A stretch of 64,000 nucleotides of DNA from Pseudomonadota bacterium (lineage in GTDB: Bacteria > Pseudomonadota > Gammaproteobacteria > Xanthomonadales > Xanthomonadaceae), in contig JAFEBX010000020.1 of assembly GCA_018242425.1 (NCBI GenBank), positions 169,146-233,145 on the forward strand, read 5' to 3'. Below, in pieces: positions 36,766 to 45,439 of the stretch. The translations under genes and the position numbers were made by a program. Every line of letters starts with the position of its first letter. Within the stretch, counting starts at the first letter, position 1. The notes beneath the pieces were generated by a model. It was given only the letters and a program-made list of their open reading frames with translations. It was not told where the DNA came from and ran no database searches.

Positions 36766-37482
36766 TCAGTGGTCTCCTGGAGTGGTTGTATCGCGGGGGT
36801 CGGATTCGAGCCGCTGCATCACTGCAGCTGTCAGGCGCGCGCAACGGGGGCCGAGGAAGGGGAAGGCGTCGTGCAGGGAGGTTTCGACACTGTCGTGCAA
36901 GGCGTCGCGCAATTGCCGGCGCGCGCGATGCAGGCGCGTTTTCGCCGTTTCCTCGCGGATGCCGAGCGCCTGTGCGGTTTCCTCGACGCTGCAGCCTTCG
37001 ATGTCGCGCAATACGAACACGACCCGGAAAGCTTCCGGCAGCATGCCCACTGCGGATTCGATCAGCCCGCGGATCTCGGCCCGCGCAGCGGAATTCGCCG
37101 GATCTTCCATGCCATACCTCGTCGGGAATTGCAGGATGTGGGTGTCGTCGTGCGCGGCCTCGACCTGGTCGAGGTCGACCGCGGGGCGACGTGTGCGCAG
37201 GCGCTGGTAACAGGCATTGAGGACGATGCGTGTCAGCCAGGTGGTGACCTCGGCATCGCCGCGGAAATCACCGAGCGCCGAAAACGCACTGGCATAGGCG
37301 TCCTGCAGGGCGTCCTCGGCTTCGGCGTCATCGTTGAGGACCGCGCGTGCAGTGCGGAACAGGCGCTGGTTGGAGCGCTGCATGATGTGGCGGTATGCCT
37401 CGCGCTCGCCGGCGCGGGCCAGCGCCACCAGTTCGGCAAGCGATGCCGAGGCGTAATCGGTGGCGATGCGGATGTTCGACAT
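36766..37482 (-). CDS. ECF-family RNA polymerase sigma factor
   Basis: 238 residues. Region 2 (about residues 22-95) includes ALQDAYASAFSALGDFRGDA and EVTTWLTRIVLNACYQRLR, for -10 recognition and core binding. Region 4 (about 138-195) includes RVVFVLRDIEGCSVEETAQALG and ETAKTRLHRARRQLRDAL. A C-terminal extension of about 40 residues (with PFLGPRCARLTAAVMQRL) goes beyond the usual ECF length. GGAGG is 8 bases before the start. The following genes encode two small membrane proteins and a redoxin. No separate anti-sigma factor is recognised, so control may be through the membrane proteins or the C-terminal extension. Confidence 0.9.
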   Translation of the reverse strand: MSNIRIATDYASASLAELVALARAGEREAYRHIMQRSNQRLFRTARAVLNDDAEAEDALQDAYASAFSALGDFRGDAEVTTWLTRIVLNACYQRLRTRRPAVDLDQVEAAHDDTHILQFPTRYGMEDPANSAARAEIRGLIESAVGMLPEAFRVVFVLRDIEGCSVEETAQALGIREETAKTRLHRARRQLRDALHDSVETSLHDAFPFLGPRCARLTAAVMQRLESDPRDTTTPGDH

Positions 37483-37571
37483 GGCGGATCCTCCGGCCTG
37501 TTATACGTCCGATGCAATGACCGCGGAAAAGGTTCCCGCCGGTCCCGGTCGAACAGTTGCTGGCGCAACCG

Positions 37572-37601
37572 TTGCGCACTGCGGCAAAACTGGGGTAAGG
37601 T
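37572..37601 (+). promoter_or_regulatory. Candidate promoter of the asnB leader
   Basis: TTGCGC (37572-37577) and TAAGGT (37596-37601) are separated by 18 bases, a moderate sigma-70 match. The predicted start of transcription would fall at about 37608, the first base of the leader-peptide ATG. Confidence 0.4.
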
Positions 37602-37607
37602 CAGGCT

Positions 37608-37670
37608 ATGACCCGCGCCTTCGCCATCAATAATCGCAACAACGCCAGCCCCCCGCGGGTCGGTCGTTAG
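37608..37670 (+). CDS. Asparagine-rich attenuator leader peptide for asnB (20 aa)
   Basis: A short reading frame, ATG at 37608 to TAG at 37668-37670, encodes MTRAFAINNRNNASPPRVGR. Four of twenty codons are Asn, at codons 8, 9, 11 and 12 (37629-37643), and the next gene is asparagine synthase. This is the design of classical amino-acid attenuators such as his, trp and leu: scarcity of charged tRNA-Asn would stall the ribosome at these codons and change folding of the RNA before the terminator at 37697-37724. TAAGG lies about 7 bases upstream of the ATG. No known Asn attenuator of this type comes to mind; the assignment is by design logic and position. Confidence 0.8.
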   Translation: MTRAFAINNRNNASPPRVGR

Positions 37671-37696
37671 CGCGCGTCACACGCTCAACACCCGAA

Positions 37697-37724
37697 AGCC
37701 CGCACCGAAACGTGCGGGCTTTTT
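37697..37724 (+). terminator. Attenuator terminator upstream of asnB
   Basis: AGCCCGCAC (37697-37705) pairs with GTGCGGGCT (37712-37720) in a 9-bp GC-rich stem with a 6-base loop, followed by a T-run to 37724. It lies 26 bases after the leader-peptide stop and 35 bases before the asnB start, so it would stop transcription before asnB. An upstream GCGGG (37655-37659) can pair with the CCCGC of its left arm, offering an antiterminator. Confidence 0.85.
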
Positions 37725-37759
37725 CGTTATGCGCCCTTCAAAAACCCAGGAGTTCCACC

Positions 37760-39445
37760 ATGTGTTCCATTCTCGGCGTCTTCGACCTCCGCCCTGGTGC
37801 GGACCTGCAGCCCCTGCGGCCGCTCGCGTTGTCGCTGTCCGCGCGCCAGCGTCATCGCGGCCCCGACTGGAGCGGCGTGCATGCCGGCGCCAATGCGTTG
37901 CTGGTGCACGAACGCCTGGCGATCGTCGATCCCGCCGGTGGCGCGCAGCCGATCCGTTCCGGTGATGGCGGGTTGGTGCTGGCGGTGAACGGCGAGATCT
38001 ACAACCATCGCGATCTCGAGCGTCGTCTCGCGCATCCCTATGCGTTCCAGACCGGGTCCGACTGCGAAGTCATCAACGCGCTGCATCGCGATGGCGAGTC
38101 GCCGGAAACGTGGCTGGGTCGCCTCAACGGCATCTTCGCGTTCGCATTGTGGGACGAGGAGGCCAGGCGCTTCATCATCGCCCGCGACCACATGGGCATC
38201 TGCCCGTTGTACTGGGGGCACGATGCCGATGGCCGGGTCTGGGTCGCATCGGAGATGAAGGCGATCGCGCGCGTTTGCGAGGATGTCGCCGCATTCCCGC
38301 CCGGCCACGTCTACGACAGTGCGCGTGGTGGCGAGCCGGTGCGTTGGTACAGGCGTGCATGGCGCGAATACGACGCAGTGGAGGGCGTCGCCGCCGACAG
38401 GGCGGAGTTGCGCGAAGCATTCGAGCGCGCGGTGCATCGCCAGTTGATGAGCGACGTGCCCTATGGCGTGCTGTTGTCGGGGGGGCTGGATTCGTCGCTG
38501 GTTGCCGCGTGCGCGGCGAAGTTCGCGCGCCAGCGCATCGAGGATGACGATCGCGGCGAAGCGTGGTGGCCGCGCCTGCACAGTTTCGCCATCGGCCTGG
38601 AAGGTTCGCCCGATCTTGCGGCTGCGCAAATTGCAGCGAATGCGCTTGGCACCGTGCACCACGGCTTCACCTACACCTTCGCGGAAGGGCTGGATGCATT
38701 GCCGGAAGTGATCCGCCACATCGAAACCTATGACGTCACCACCATCCGCGCGTCGACGCCGATGTTCCTGCTGGCGCGGCGGATCAAGGCGATGGGGGTG
38801 AAGATGGTGCTGTCGGGCGAGGGCAGTGACGAGTTGTTCGGCGGCTATCTGTATTTCCACAAGGCGCCGAACGCCCGCGAGTTCCACGACGAACTGGTGC
38901 GCAAGCTGGATGCATTGCACAGCTACGACTGCCTGCGCGCCAACAAGTCGATGATGGCCTGGGGCGTCGAACCGCGCGTGCCCTTCCTCGACGTCGAGTT
39001 CATGGACGTGGCGATGCGCATGGATGCGAAGCACAAGATGTCCGGAGGCGGGCGCATCGAGAAATCGGTGCTGCGCGAGGCGTTCGAAGGCTATCTGCCC
39101 AAGGAGATCCTGTGGCGGCAGAAGGAACAGTTCAGCGATGGCGTCGGCTATGGCTGGATCGACGGGCTGAAGGCGCACGCAGAAGCGCACGTCAGCGACG
39201 CCGAATTGGCCGCGGTAGGGCAGCGATTCCCGATCAACGCGCCGCAGACCAAGGAGGCGTATTTCTATCGCCGCATCTTCGAGGATCAGTTCCCGGGCGA
39301 GGCCTGCGCCAACACGGTGCCGGGCGGCAAGTCGATCGCCTGTTCGTCACCGGCGGCGATCGCCTGGGATGCCGCGTTCGCGAACATGGCCGATCCCTCC
39401 GGGCGTGCGGTAGCCGGCGTGCACAACGCGGCCTTGGCCGGTTAA
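37760..39445 (+). CDS. asnB: Asparagine synthase B (glutamine-hydrolysing)
   Basis: Makes asparagine from aspartate, ATP and glutamine in the cytoplasm. The 561-residue protein starts MCSILGVFDL, so Cys2 becomes the N-terminal nucleophile of the class II glutaminase domain (about residues 2-210; SARQRHRGPDWSG, NGEIYNH). The synthetase domain has the PPi-loop motif LLSGGLDSSLVAA near residue 240, and MVLSGEGSDELFGGYLYFHK. AGGAG is 7 bases before the ATG at 37760; an earlier in-frame ATG at 37712 lies inside the terminator stem and would displace Cys2, so it was rejected. It is preceded by an Asn-rich leader peptide and terminator. Confidence 0.97.
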   Translation: MCSILGVFDLRPGADLQPLRPLALSLSARQRHRGPDWSGVHAGANALLVHERLAIVDPAGGAQPIRSGDGGLVLAVNGEIYNHRDLERRLAHPYAFQTGSDCEVINALHRDGESPETWLGRLNGIFAFALWDEEARRFIIARDHMGICPLYWGHDADGRVWVASEMKAIARVCEDVAAFPPGHVYDSARGGEPVRWYRRAWREYDAVEGVAADRAELREAFERAVHRQLMSDVPYGVLLSGGLDSSLVAACAAKFARQRIEDDDRGEAWWPRLHSFAIGLEGSPDLAAAQIAANALGTVHHGFTYTFAEGLDALPEVIRHIETYDVTTIRASTPMFLLARRIKAMGVKMVLSGEGSDELFGGYLYFHKAPNAREFHDELVRKLDALHSYDCLRANKSMMAWGVEPRVPFLDVEFMDVAMRMDAKHKMSGGGRIEKSVLREAFEGYLPKEILWRQKEQFSDGVGYGWIDGLKAHAEAHVSDAELAAVGQRFPINAPQTKEAYFYRRIFEDQFPGEACANTVPGGKSIACSSPAAIAWDAAFANMADPSGRAVAGVHNAALAG

Positions 39446-40095
39446 CGCTTGCGCAGCGTGTAGACCGCAGTGTCGAGTCGGGTGACGCCACCGATGAAGC
39501 CCGGGTGGTCGGCCGGAATCGGACGTCGATCGATGCGATCGACGTTCCACTCGCGATCGAATCGGGCGTGGACTTCGTCTTCCGGGACGGAGAACGGCGG
39601 GCCATCGCGCTCGGCCTGCGGATATTCGAGGGTGATCAGCAGGCCGCGACAGCCGGCTGGCAGGCGTCCGTAGAGTTCCTCGACATAGCGGGCGCGCAGT
39701 TGCGGTGGCAGTGCGATGATCGCCGCGCGATCGAATACCGCCGCGCAGTCGCGCAAGACCTCGGCATCAAGCCCGAAGGCGTCGCCGACGATGATTTCGA
39801 TCGGGCCGGCGCGATAGTGCGAACCGTAGCGGCTTGTCGTGATTTGCGGCGCCAATCCGTGTTCGGAAAAGAACTGTTCCACGGCCGTGCGCGACAGCTC
39901 CACGGCGAGCACGCGGTAACCCTGCGAAGCGAACCACGCCATGTCCAGCGACTTGCCGCACAGCGGCACGAAGACCCGCGCATCTTTCGCCACATCGAGC
40001 GACGGCCAATGCTTCAGCATCAATGGCGTCGGTGCCGACTGGTGGAAGCCGATCTGGCCGTCGGCCCAGCGCTGGTGCCAGAACGCCGCGTCCAT
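39442..40095 (-). CDS. tpm: Thiopurine S-methyltransferase
   Basis: SAM-dependent methyltransferase; bacterial members methylate selenium and tellurium oxyanions or thiol compounds. The 217-residue protein equals the usual bacterial length of about 218. The start at 40095 gives MDAAFWHQRWADGQIGFHQ, the family opening. The SAM-binding region is VFVPLCGKSLDMAWFASQGY followed by LAVELSRTAVEQFF. Its stop overlaps the asnB stop on the other strand (39442-39445), with no terminator between the convergent genes. Confidence 0.95.
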   Translation of the reverse strand: MDAAFWHQRWADGQIGFHQSAPTPLMLKHWPSLDVAKDARVFVPLCGKSLDMAWFASQGYRVLAVELSRTAVEQFFSEHGLAPQITTSRYGSHYRAGPIEIIVGDAFGLDAEVLRDCAAVFDRAAIIALPPQLRARYVEELYGRLPAGCRGLLITLEYPQAERDGPPFSVPEDEVHARFDREWNVDRIDRRPIPADHPGFIGGVTRLDTAVYTLRKR

Positions 40096-40167
40096 TACTG
40101 CGCCGCGATCAATTGCACGGACGATATTGCCCAACGCGTCGCAACGCGGGAGAACGTTCGCATGCGA

Positions 40168-42414
40168 TTACTCGACATCCAATGCATCCACTTTCTGCCA
40201 ACCGCGCGGCAACAGGCTGCCACGTGAAGCCCGCGCGCCGATGTAGTCGTCGAGTTCCTTCCACGACAGCGTCATGTTGCGCGATCCCGACTTCACCACC
40301 AGCTTGCCGTTCTGCGGCACGACGGCGATCGCGATCACCTGCTCGGTGCCGCGCTTGGCCTTGGGGATTTCGATCAGCTTGTTGCCCTTGCCCTTGTCGA
40401 GTTCCGGCAGTTCCGACAAGGCGAACACCAGGACGTGGCCGGCACTGGTGGCGATGGCGATGCGATCGCTGGCGACGTTGCTGGCAGCCGACGGTTGCAG
40501 CACCTTGGCGTTACCGGTGACGGACAGCATCGCCTTGCCGGCCTTGTTTCGTCCGGTCAGGTTTTCGAAACGGGTGACGAAGCCGTAGCCTTCGCTCGAT
40601 GCGAGCACGAAGCGCGCATCGTTGTCGCCAGTCGCAATCCCGCGGAAGGTCGCGCCCGCCGCCGGCGAGAAGCGTCCGGTCAGCGGCTCGCCATTGCCAC
40701 GCGCGGAAGGCAGCGTGTGCGCGGCGGTCGAATAGCTGCGGCCAGTCGAATCGAGGAAGGCGACCTGCTGGTTGCTGCGCCCATTCGTCGCCGCCAGCAA
40801 TGCGTCGCCTTCGCGATAGGAAAGCGAAGCGGCATCGATATCGTGGCCCTTGGCGGCGCGCACCCAGCCTTTTTCGCTCAGGACAATCGTCACCGGTTCG
40901 CTGGCGACCAGTTCGGTTTCGTCCAGTGCCTGCGCGGCTTCGCGTTCGACCAGTGGCGAACGGCGGGCGTCGCCGAACTTCTTGGCGTCCGCCAGCAATT
41001 CGTCCTTGATCAGCTTCTTGAGCTTGGCCTTGCTGCCGAGGATGGAAATCAGGCGGTCGCGTTCGGCATCGAGTTCGTCCTGCTCGCCGCGGATCTTCAT
41101 TTCCTCGAGGCGCGCCAGCTGCTTCAACTTGGTCTCGAGGATGTAATCGGCCTGCTCCTCGCTCAGCTCGAAGCGCGCGATCAACGCCTGCTTCGGTTCG
41201 TCCTCGGTACGGATGATGCGGATCACTTCGTCGAGGTTGAGGAACGCGACCAGCAAGCCGTCCAACAGGTGCAGGCGGCGTTCGACCTTCTCGAGGCGAT
41301 GCTTGAGCCGGCGCGTGACCGTGTCGGTGCGGAACTGCAGCCATTCCTCCAGCAGCATCTTCAGGTTCTTCACCTGCGGACGCCCATCGAGGCCGATCAC
41401 GTTCATGTTGACGCGATAGCTCTTCTCGATGTCGGTGGTGGCGAACAGGTGGCCCATCAACTGTTCGGTGTCGACGCGGTTGCTGCGCGGGATCAGCACG
41501 ATCCGCACCGGATTGGCGTGGTCGGACTCGTCGCGCACGTCTTCCAGCCACGGCAGCTTCTTGCCGCGCATCTGGGCGGCGATCTGCTCGATCACCTTCG
41601 ACGGCGACACCTGGTAGGGCAGCGCGGTGATGACGATGTTGCCGTGTTCGCGCACGAAGGTGCCGCGCGCCCGCACGCCGCCGACGCCGGTTTCATAGAT
41701 CGAACGCAGGTCGCTGGCCGGGGTGATGATCTCGGCGGTGGTCGGATAGTCGGGGCCGCGCACGTGTTCGCAGAGGTCGGCGACCGTCGCATCGGGATCG
41801 TCGAGCAGGCGGACGCAGGCGCTGACGACTTCGTTGAGGTTGTGCGGCGGCACGTCGGTGGCCATGCCGACGGCAATGCCGGTGGTGCCGTTCAACAGCA
41901 GGTGCGGCAGGCGCGCCGGCAGCCAGGTCGGCTCTTCCAGCGTGCCGTCGAAGTTGGGGTCCCAGTCGACCGTGCCGTGGCCGAGCTCGGCCAGCAGCAT
42001 TTCGGCGATCGGCGTCAGTTTCGATTCGGTGTATCGCATCGCCGCGAACGACTTGGGATCGTCGCTGGAACCGAAGTTGCCCTGGCCGTCGATCAGCGGA
42101 TAACGGTAGGAGAACGGCTGCGCCATCAGCACCAGCGCTTCGTAGCAGGCGCTGTCGCCGTGCGGATGGTATTTGCCGATCACGTCGCCGACGGTGCGCG
42201 CCGATTTCTTCGGCTTGGAGCCGGCGCCAAGGCCGAGTTCACTCATTGAATAGATGATGCGGCGCTGCACCGGCTTCAAACCGTCGCCGATGAAGGGCAG
42301 GGCGCGATCCAGCACCACGTACATGGAATAATCGAGATAGGCGCGCTCGGCGTATTCGCGCAACGGAATCTGCTCGAAACCGTGGAAGGCGGGGCGGGGC
42401 GTGGAGTCTGGCAT
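40168..42414 (-). CDS. parC: DNA topoisomerase IV subunit A
   Basis: Breaks and rejoins DNA to decatenate daughter chromosomes, with ParE. The 748-residue protein has the N-terminal [20 protein letters not shown], the quinolone-determining region [20 protein letters not shown], and the catalytic Tyr in [19 protein letters not shown]. The C-terminal beta-pinwheel blades start near residue 500. At 748 residues it matches ParC rather than the longer GyrA, and I see no GyrA box. Ser and Glu of [11 protein letters not shown] are the quinolone-sensitive residues. Start [18 protein letters not shown] at 42414. Confidence 0.95.
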   Translation of the reverse strand: MPDSTPRPAFHGFEQIPLREYAERAYLDYSMYVVLDRALPFIGDGLKPVQRRIIYSMSELGLGAGSKPKKSARTVGDVIGKYHPHGDSACYEALVLMAQPFSYRYPLIDGQGNFGSSDDPKSFAAMRYTESKLTPIAEMLLAELGHGTVDWDPNFDGTLEEPTWLPARLPHLLLNGTTGIAVGMATDVPPHNLNEVVSACVRLLDDPDATVADLCEHVRGPDYPTTAEIITPASDLRSIYETGVGGVRARGTFVREHGNIVITALPYQVSPSKVIEQIAAQMRGKKLPWLEDVRDESDHANPVRIVLIPRSNRVDTEQLMGHLFATTDIEKSYRVNMNVIGLDGRPQVKNLKMLLEEWLQFRTDTVTRRLKHRLEKVERRLHLLDGLLVAFLNLDEVIRIIRTEDEPKQALIARFELSEEQADYILETKLKQLARLEEMKIRGEQDELDAERDRLISILGSKAKLKKLIKDELLADAKKFGDARRSPLVEREAAQALDETELVASEPVTIVLSEKGWVRAAKGHDIDAASLSYREGDALLAATNGRSNQQVAFLDSTGRSYSTAAHTLPSARGNGEPLTGRFSPAAGATFRGIATGDNDARFVLASSEGYGFVTRFENLTGRNKAGKAMLSVTGNAKVLQPSAASNVASDRIAIATSAGHVLVFALSELPELDKGKGNKLIEIPKAKRGTEQVIAIAVVPQNGKLVVKSGSRNMTLSWKELDDYIGARASRGSLLPRGWQKVDALDVE

Positions 42415-42570
42415 CGAAGCTGGCTGGAACCGGAAACGCACAGTTTACCGTCGCGACGGTCGCAGCCACGTTTCTGAACACGGCTTCAGCCTGGTCGCGC
42501 GGGACGGGAAAGGTTCACGGTCGGGCACTTAGCGTTTGCGCATGGACCCCACTCCCGATTGGAGCCCCGC

Positions 42571-42897
42571 ATGAAAACGATGAAATTCCTCGCCACGATT
42601 CCCTTGTTCGCCGCACTCGCCATGGCCGGTGCGGCCTCCGCGCAAAGCACGCCGGGGCACGAGGCCAACGAGATCGGCCACAACGTCAGGAAGGACGGCA
42701 ACTTCGTCAGCCGCAACGTCAAGCAGGACGTGCGCGATCTCAGCCACGGCCGCATCGGCGCCGCGCACCAGCGCCACAAGCGCGAATTGTCCAGCGCGCA
42801 TCGCCGTCATCGCCATGCGGTGGCCAGCGCGCACCACCGCCACAAGGGTGCGGTCCAATGCTTCTTCAAGACCGGGCACAGCAACTGCCGTCGCTGA
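42571..42897 (+). CDS. Small secreted His/Arg-rich protein
   Basis: 108 residues. The signal peptide is MKTMKFLATIPLFAALAMAG, cleaved near ASA-Q. The mature part is very basic and His-rich with spaced repeats (HQRHKRELSSAHRRHRHAVA, SAHHRHKGAV) and ends with two Cys (CFFKTGHSNC). GGAG precedes the ATG at 42571 by 6 bases, and an intrinsic terminator follows at 42922. The family is not recognised. The His pattern suggests metal or polyanion binding in the periplasm, but this is inference. It stands alone between parC and fabA with its own terminator. Confidence 0.75.
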   Translation: MKTMKFLATIPLFAALAMAGAASAQSTPGHEANEIGHNVRKDGNFVSRNVKQDVRDLSHGRIGAAHQRHKRELSSAHRRHRHAVASAHHRHKGAVQCFFKTGHSNCRR

Positions 42898-42921
42898 GCC
42901 ACGCGGACTTCGATACCCCCT

Positions 42922-42952
42922 GCAAGGCACGCTCCGGCGTGCCTTTGCTTTT
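42922..42952 (+). terminator. Intrinsic terminator after the His-rich small gene
   Basis: AAGGCACGC (42924-42932) pairs with GCGTGCCTT (42937-42945), a 9-bp stem with TCCG loop that can extend by GC/GC around a bulged T. It is followed by CTTTT. It lies 25 bases after the stop at 42897 and isolates this gene from fabA. Confidence 0.85.
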
Positions 42953-43023
42953 ACCGTACGCCATCGTCCGGAGTGATGCTGCGGCGCCGCGTAGAATGCC
43001 GGTTCGTTCACGGATGCTTTTCA

Positions 43024-43539
43024 ATGACCCGCGCTTCATCGTTCGATCGCGAGCAATTGCTCGCCTGTGCCCGCGGCGAGCTGTTCGGTGCCGGCAATGC
43101 GAAATTGCCGGCTCCACCGATGCTGATGTTCGATCGCATCACCGAGATCAATGAAGATGGCGGCAGCAACGGCAAGGGCTTCATCCGCGCCGAACTCGAC
43201 ATCCGTCCCGACCTCTGGTTCTTCGACTGCCACTTCATCGACGATCCGGTGATGCCGGGTTGCCTCGGCGTCGACGCGATGTGGCAGCTCGCCGGTTTCT
43301 ACCTGCCGTGGCTGGGCGAACAGGGGCGCGGTCGCGCGCTGGGCGTCGGCGAAGTGAAGTTCACCGGACAGGTGCTGCCGAGCGCGCGCACCGTGTCCTA
43401 CGAGATCGACATCCGCCGCGTCCTGCGCGGCAAGTTGCGGCTGGTGATCGCCGATGGCCGCACCCTGGTCGACGGTCGCGAGATCTACCACGCGAGCAAC
43501 CTGCGCGTCGGCCTGTTCAACGCCACGGACGAGTTCTGA
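43024..43539 (+). CDS. fabA: 3-hydroxydecanoyl-ACP dehydratase/isomerase
   Basis: Dehydrates 3-hydroxydecanoyl-ACP and isomerises trans-2 to cis-3-decenoyl-ACP, the entry to unsaturated fatty acids by the anaerobic route. The 171-residue protein has His70 in [18 protein letters not shown] and Asp84 in [17 protein letters not shown], the exact E. coli positions of the catalytic pair. The start at 43024 ([20 protein letters not shown]) aligns with the family; no clear ribosome-binding site is seen. Its stop shares one base with the fabB start. Confidence 0.98.
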   Translation: MTRASSFDREQLLACARGELFGAGNAKLPAPPMLMFDRITEINEDGGSNGKGFIRAELDIRPDLWFFDCHFIDDPVMPGCLGVDAMWQLAGFYLPWLGEQGRGRALGVGEVKFTGQVLPSARTVSYEIDIRRVLRGKLRLVIADGRTLVDGREIYHASNLRVGLFNATDEF

Positions 43540-44747
43540 TGCGCCGCGTCGTCGTCACCGGCATGGGGATCGTCTCGCCGCTGGGCAACACCGCGGACGA
43601 AGTGTCGCGCGCATTGCGCGAAAGCCGGTCGGGCCTGCGCTTCATGCAGGCGTATGCCGACATGGGCTTGCGCAGCCAGGTCGCCGGTGTCTGCGAAATC
43701 GACCTCGAGGCGCGCATCGATCGCAAGCAGAAGCGCTTCATGGGGGATGCCGCGGCCTATGCCCACGTGGCGATGGGCGATGCCATCCACGATGCCGGCC
43801 TCGACGATGAAACGATCAGCCAGCCGCGCGTCGGCGTGATCGCCGGTTCCGGTGGCGGTTCGCCGCGTTGGCAGACCGAGACCGCCGACCTGATGCGCGA
43901 GAAGGGCGTGCGCAAGGTCGGGCCGTACATGGTGCCGCGGACGATGTGCTCGACGGTGTCGGCGGCGTTGGCGACGGCGTATTCGATCCGCGGCGTCAGC
44001 TATTCCATTTCCGCGGCTTGCGCCACTTCAGCGCATTGCATCGGCGCAGCCGCCGACCTGATCCGCCATGGCGCGCAGGACATCGTGTTCGCCGGTGGTG
44101 GCGAAGAGCTCGATTGGGCGATGACCTGCCAGTTCGACGCTATGGGCGCGCTGTCCACGCATTTCAACGAGACCCCGCACCTGGCTTCGCGCCCTTACGA
44201 CGTTGATCGCGACGGTTTCGTGATCGGCAGCGGCGCCGGCATGCTGGTGCTGGAAGACTACGAGCACGCGATCAATCGCGGTGCGCGCATCCATGCCGAA
44301 TTGCTCGGCTATGGCGTGACCAGCGACGGCGCCGACATGGTCGCGCCGAGCGGCGAGGGCGCGGTGCGCTGCATGCAGATGGCGATGCAGGGCGTTGATC
44401 GCCAGATCGACTATCTCAATACCCACGGCACGTCGACGCCGGTCGGCGACGTGACCGAACTCGACGCCGTGCGCGCGGCTTTCGGCCATGCGGTGCCGAA
44501 GCTGTCGTCGACCAAGGCGCTGAGTGGCCATTCGCTCGGCGCGGCCAGCGTGCACGAGGCGATCTATTCCTTGTTGATGATGCGCGACGGCTTCATCGCC
44601 GCGTCGGCCAACATCGCCAATCTCGACCCGCGCTGCGAAGGCTTCCCGATCGTGCGCGAGACGATCGACGCGCGCCTCGACACGGTGATGTCAAACAGCT
44701 TCGGCTTCGGCGGCACCAACGCGACCCTGGTGCTGGGGCGGGTTTAA
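43539..44747 (+). CDS. fabB: Beta-ketoacyl-ACP synthase I
   Basis: Condensing enzyme that elongates cis-3-decenoyl-ACP made by FabA and is essential for unsaturated fatty acids. The 402-residue protein has the catalytic Cys in [19 protein letters not shown] and the two His in [18 protein letters not shown] and [19 protein letters not shown]. It ends [17 protein letters not shown]. The start overlaps the fabA stop (TGATG), so the pair is an operon. A long structured repeat begins 11 bases after its stop. Confidence 0.98.
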   Translation: MRRVVVTGMGIVSPLGNTADEVSRALRESRSGLRFMQAYADMGLRSQVAGVCEIDLEARIDRKQKRFMGDAAAYAHVAMGDAIHDAGLDDETISQPRVGVIAGSGGGSPRWQTETADLMREKGVRKVGPYMVPRTMCSTVSAALATAYSIRGVSYSISAACATSAHCIGAAADLIRHGAQDIVFAGGGEELDWAMTCQFDAMGALSTHFNETPHLASRPYDVDRDGFVIGSGAGMLVLEDYEHAINRGARIHAELLGYGVTSDGADMVAPSGEGAVRCMQMAMQGVDRQIDYLNTHGTSTPVGDVTELDAVRAAFGHAVPKLSSTKALSGHSLGAASVHEAIYSLLMMRDGFIAASANIANLDPRCEGFPIVRETIDARLDTVMSNSFGFGGTNATLVLGRV

Positions 44748-44757
44748 AGCGCCCGCC

Positions 44758-44872
44758 CGCCATCGGGTGACCAGCTCCGGTGCGCGGGACGCCGTGAATC
44801 CATCCATGGAGGCTCATGCGCGTCATCCATGACGCGCAATGCCCGCTTACCGGACTGGCGCACCCACTGGCG
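44758..44872. repeat. Structured palindromic repeat, copy A (double TCCA-loop hairpin in long stem)
   Basis: Starts 11 bases after fabB. Outer stem arms on the left are CGCCA, GGGTG, CCAG, TCCGGT, GCGGG (44758-44788). They pair in order with CCCGC, ACCGGA, CTGG, CACCC, TGGCG on the right (44842-44872), with small bulges. Inside lie two hairpins: TCCA-TCCA-TGGA (44799-44810) and GCGCGTCA-TCCA-TGACGCGC (44818-44837), both with loop TCCA. The core GACGCCGTGAAT...TCCATG.AGGCTC matches copy B at 63870-63996. Conserved loops with varied but compensating stems suggest a structured mobile or RNA-level element; it may also end fabB transcription. Confidence 0.75.
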
Positions 44873-44935
44873 TGCGCGCGTTGTTGCCTTCCCGCGTCTT
44901 GAAAGCCCGCTTCGAGCACGCCAGCGCATGCCGGG

Positions 44936-44975
44936 TTGACAAAGCGCCATCCAACTGTACTATTCGTACTAGTAC
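44936..44975 (+). promoter_or_regulatory. Promoter and operator of the GntR-ABC operon
   Basis: TTGACA (44936-44941, exact -35 consensus) and TACTAT (44958-44963) are 16 bases apart. Overlapping the -10 and the start region are GTAC (44957-44960) and the palindrome GTACTAGTAC (44966-44975). Operators of YtrA-type GntR regulators commonly lie at this place, so autorepression is likely. Confidence 0.75.
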
Positions 44976-44985
44976 ACACAAACGG

Positions 44986-45405
44986 ATGGATGCCATGGCC
45001 CGTACCGCCCCCCTGATGATCCAGATCGCCACCGGCGATCCGCGCCCGATCGTGCGCCAGATCGTCGATGCCGTGCGCATGAAGATCGCCACCGAAGAGC
45101 TCGCCAGCGGCGACCAGCTGCCCAGCGTGCGTGGGCTGGCGCAGCTCCTGATGATCAACCCCAACACCGTGGCCAAGGCTTATGCGGAGCTGGCCACCGA
45201 GGGCTGGCTCGAGTCGCGCCAGGGCATGGGCTTCTACGTCGCGCTGCCACGCCAGCGCCTGTCCGATGCCGAACGCGAACGCCGACTCGACGACGCCGTC
45301 GGCCGCTTCATCAACGACGTGGTTCCGCTCGGCTTCGCGCCCGACGAAGTGGAGGCGCGCGTCGCGCACGAGTTTCGCCAGCTTGTTCCCCGCAAGACCG
45401 CCTGA
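44986..45405 (+). CDS. GntR family transcriptional regulator, YtrA subfamily
   Basis: A 139-residue regulator with an N-terminal winged helix (PIVRQIVDAVRMKIATEELA, GDQLPSVRGLAQLLMINPNT, AYAELATEGWLESRQGMGFY) and only a short C-terminal dimerisation segment. That is the mark of the YtrA subfamily, which controls adjacent ABC transporter genes. Starts at 44986 (MDAMARTAP) and 44995 (MARTAP) are both possible; neither has a strong ribosome-binding site. The ABC ATPase gene begins 34 bases after its stop, so regulator and transporter form one autoregulated operon. Confidence 0.93.
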   Translation: MDAMARTAPLMIQIATGDPRPIVRQIVDAVRMKIATEELASGDQLPSVRGLAQLLMINPNTVAKAYAELATEGWLESRQGMGFYVALPRQRLSDAERERRLDDAVGRFINDVVPLGFAPDEVEARVAHEFRQLVPRKTA

Positions 45406-45439
45406 GCGGCATTGAGCCGACTGCACTGGAAACCGACAA

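Noticed and set aside
37501..37545. Possible ECF-type autoregulatory promoter (GGAACC and CGTAT) before the sigma factor gene
   Set aside because: The spacing between the two elements is about 23 bases instead of 16-17, so it does not fit the ECF consensus.
40168..42414. Considered gyrA instead of parC
   Set aside because: Length of 748 residues, the [18 protein letters not shown] block and no GyrA box seen indicate ParC.
44758..44872. Considered a CRISPR repeat or attachment site
   Set aside because: There is no array of spaced direct repeats, no integrase nearby, and the structure is a single long hairpin.
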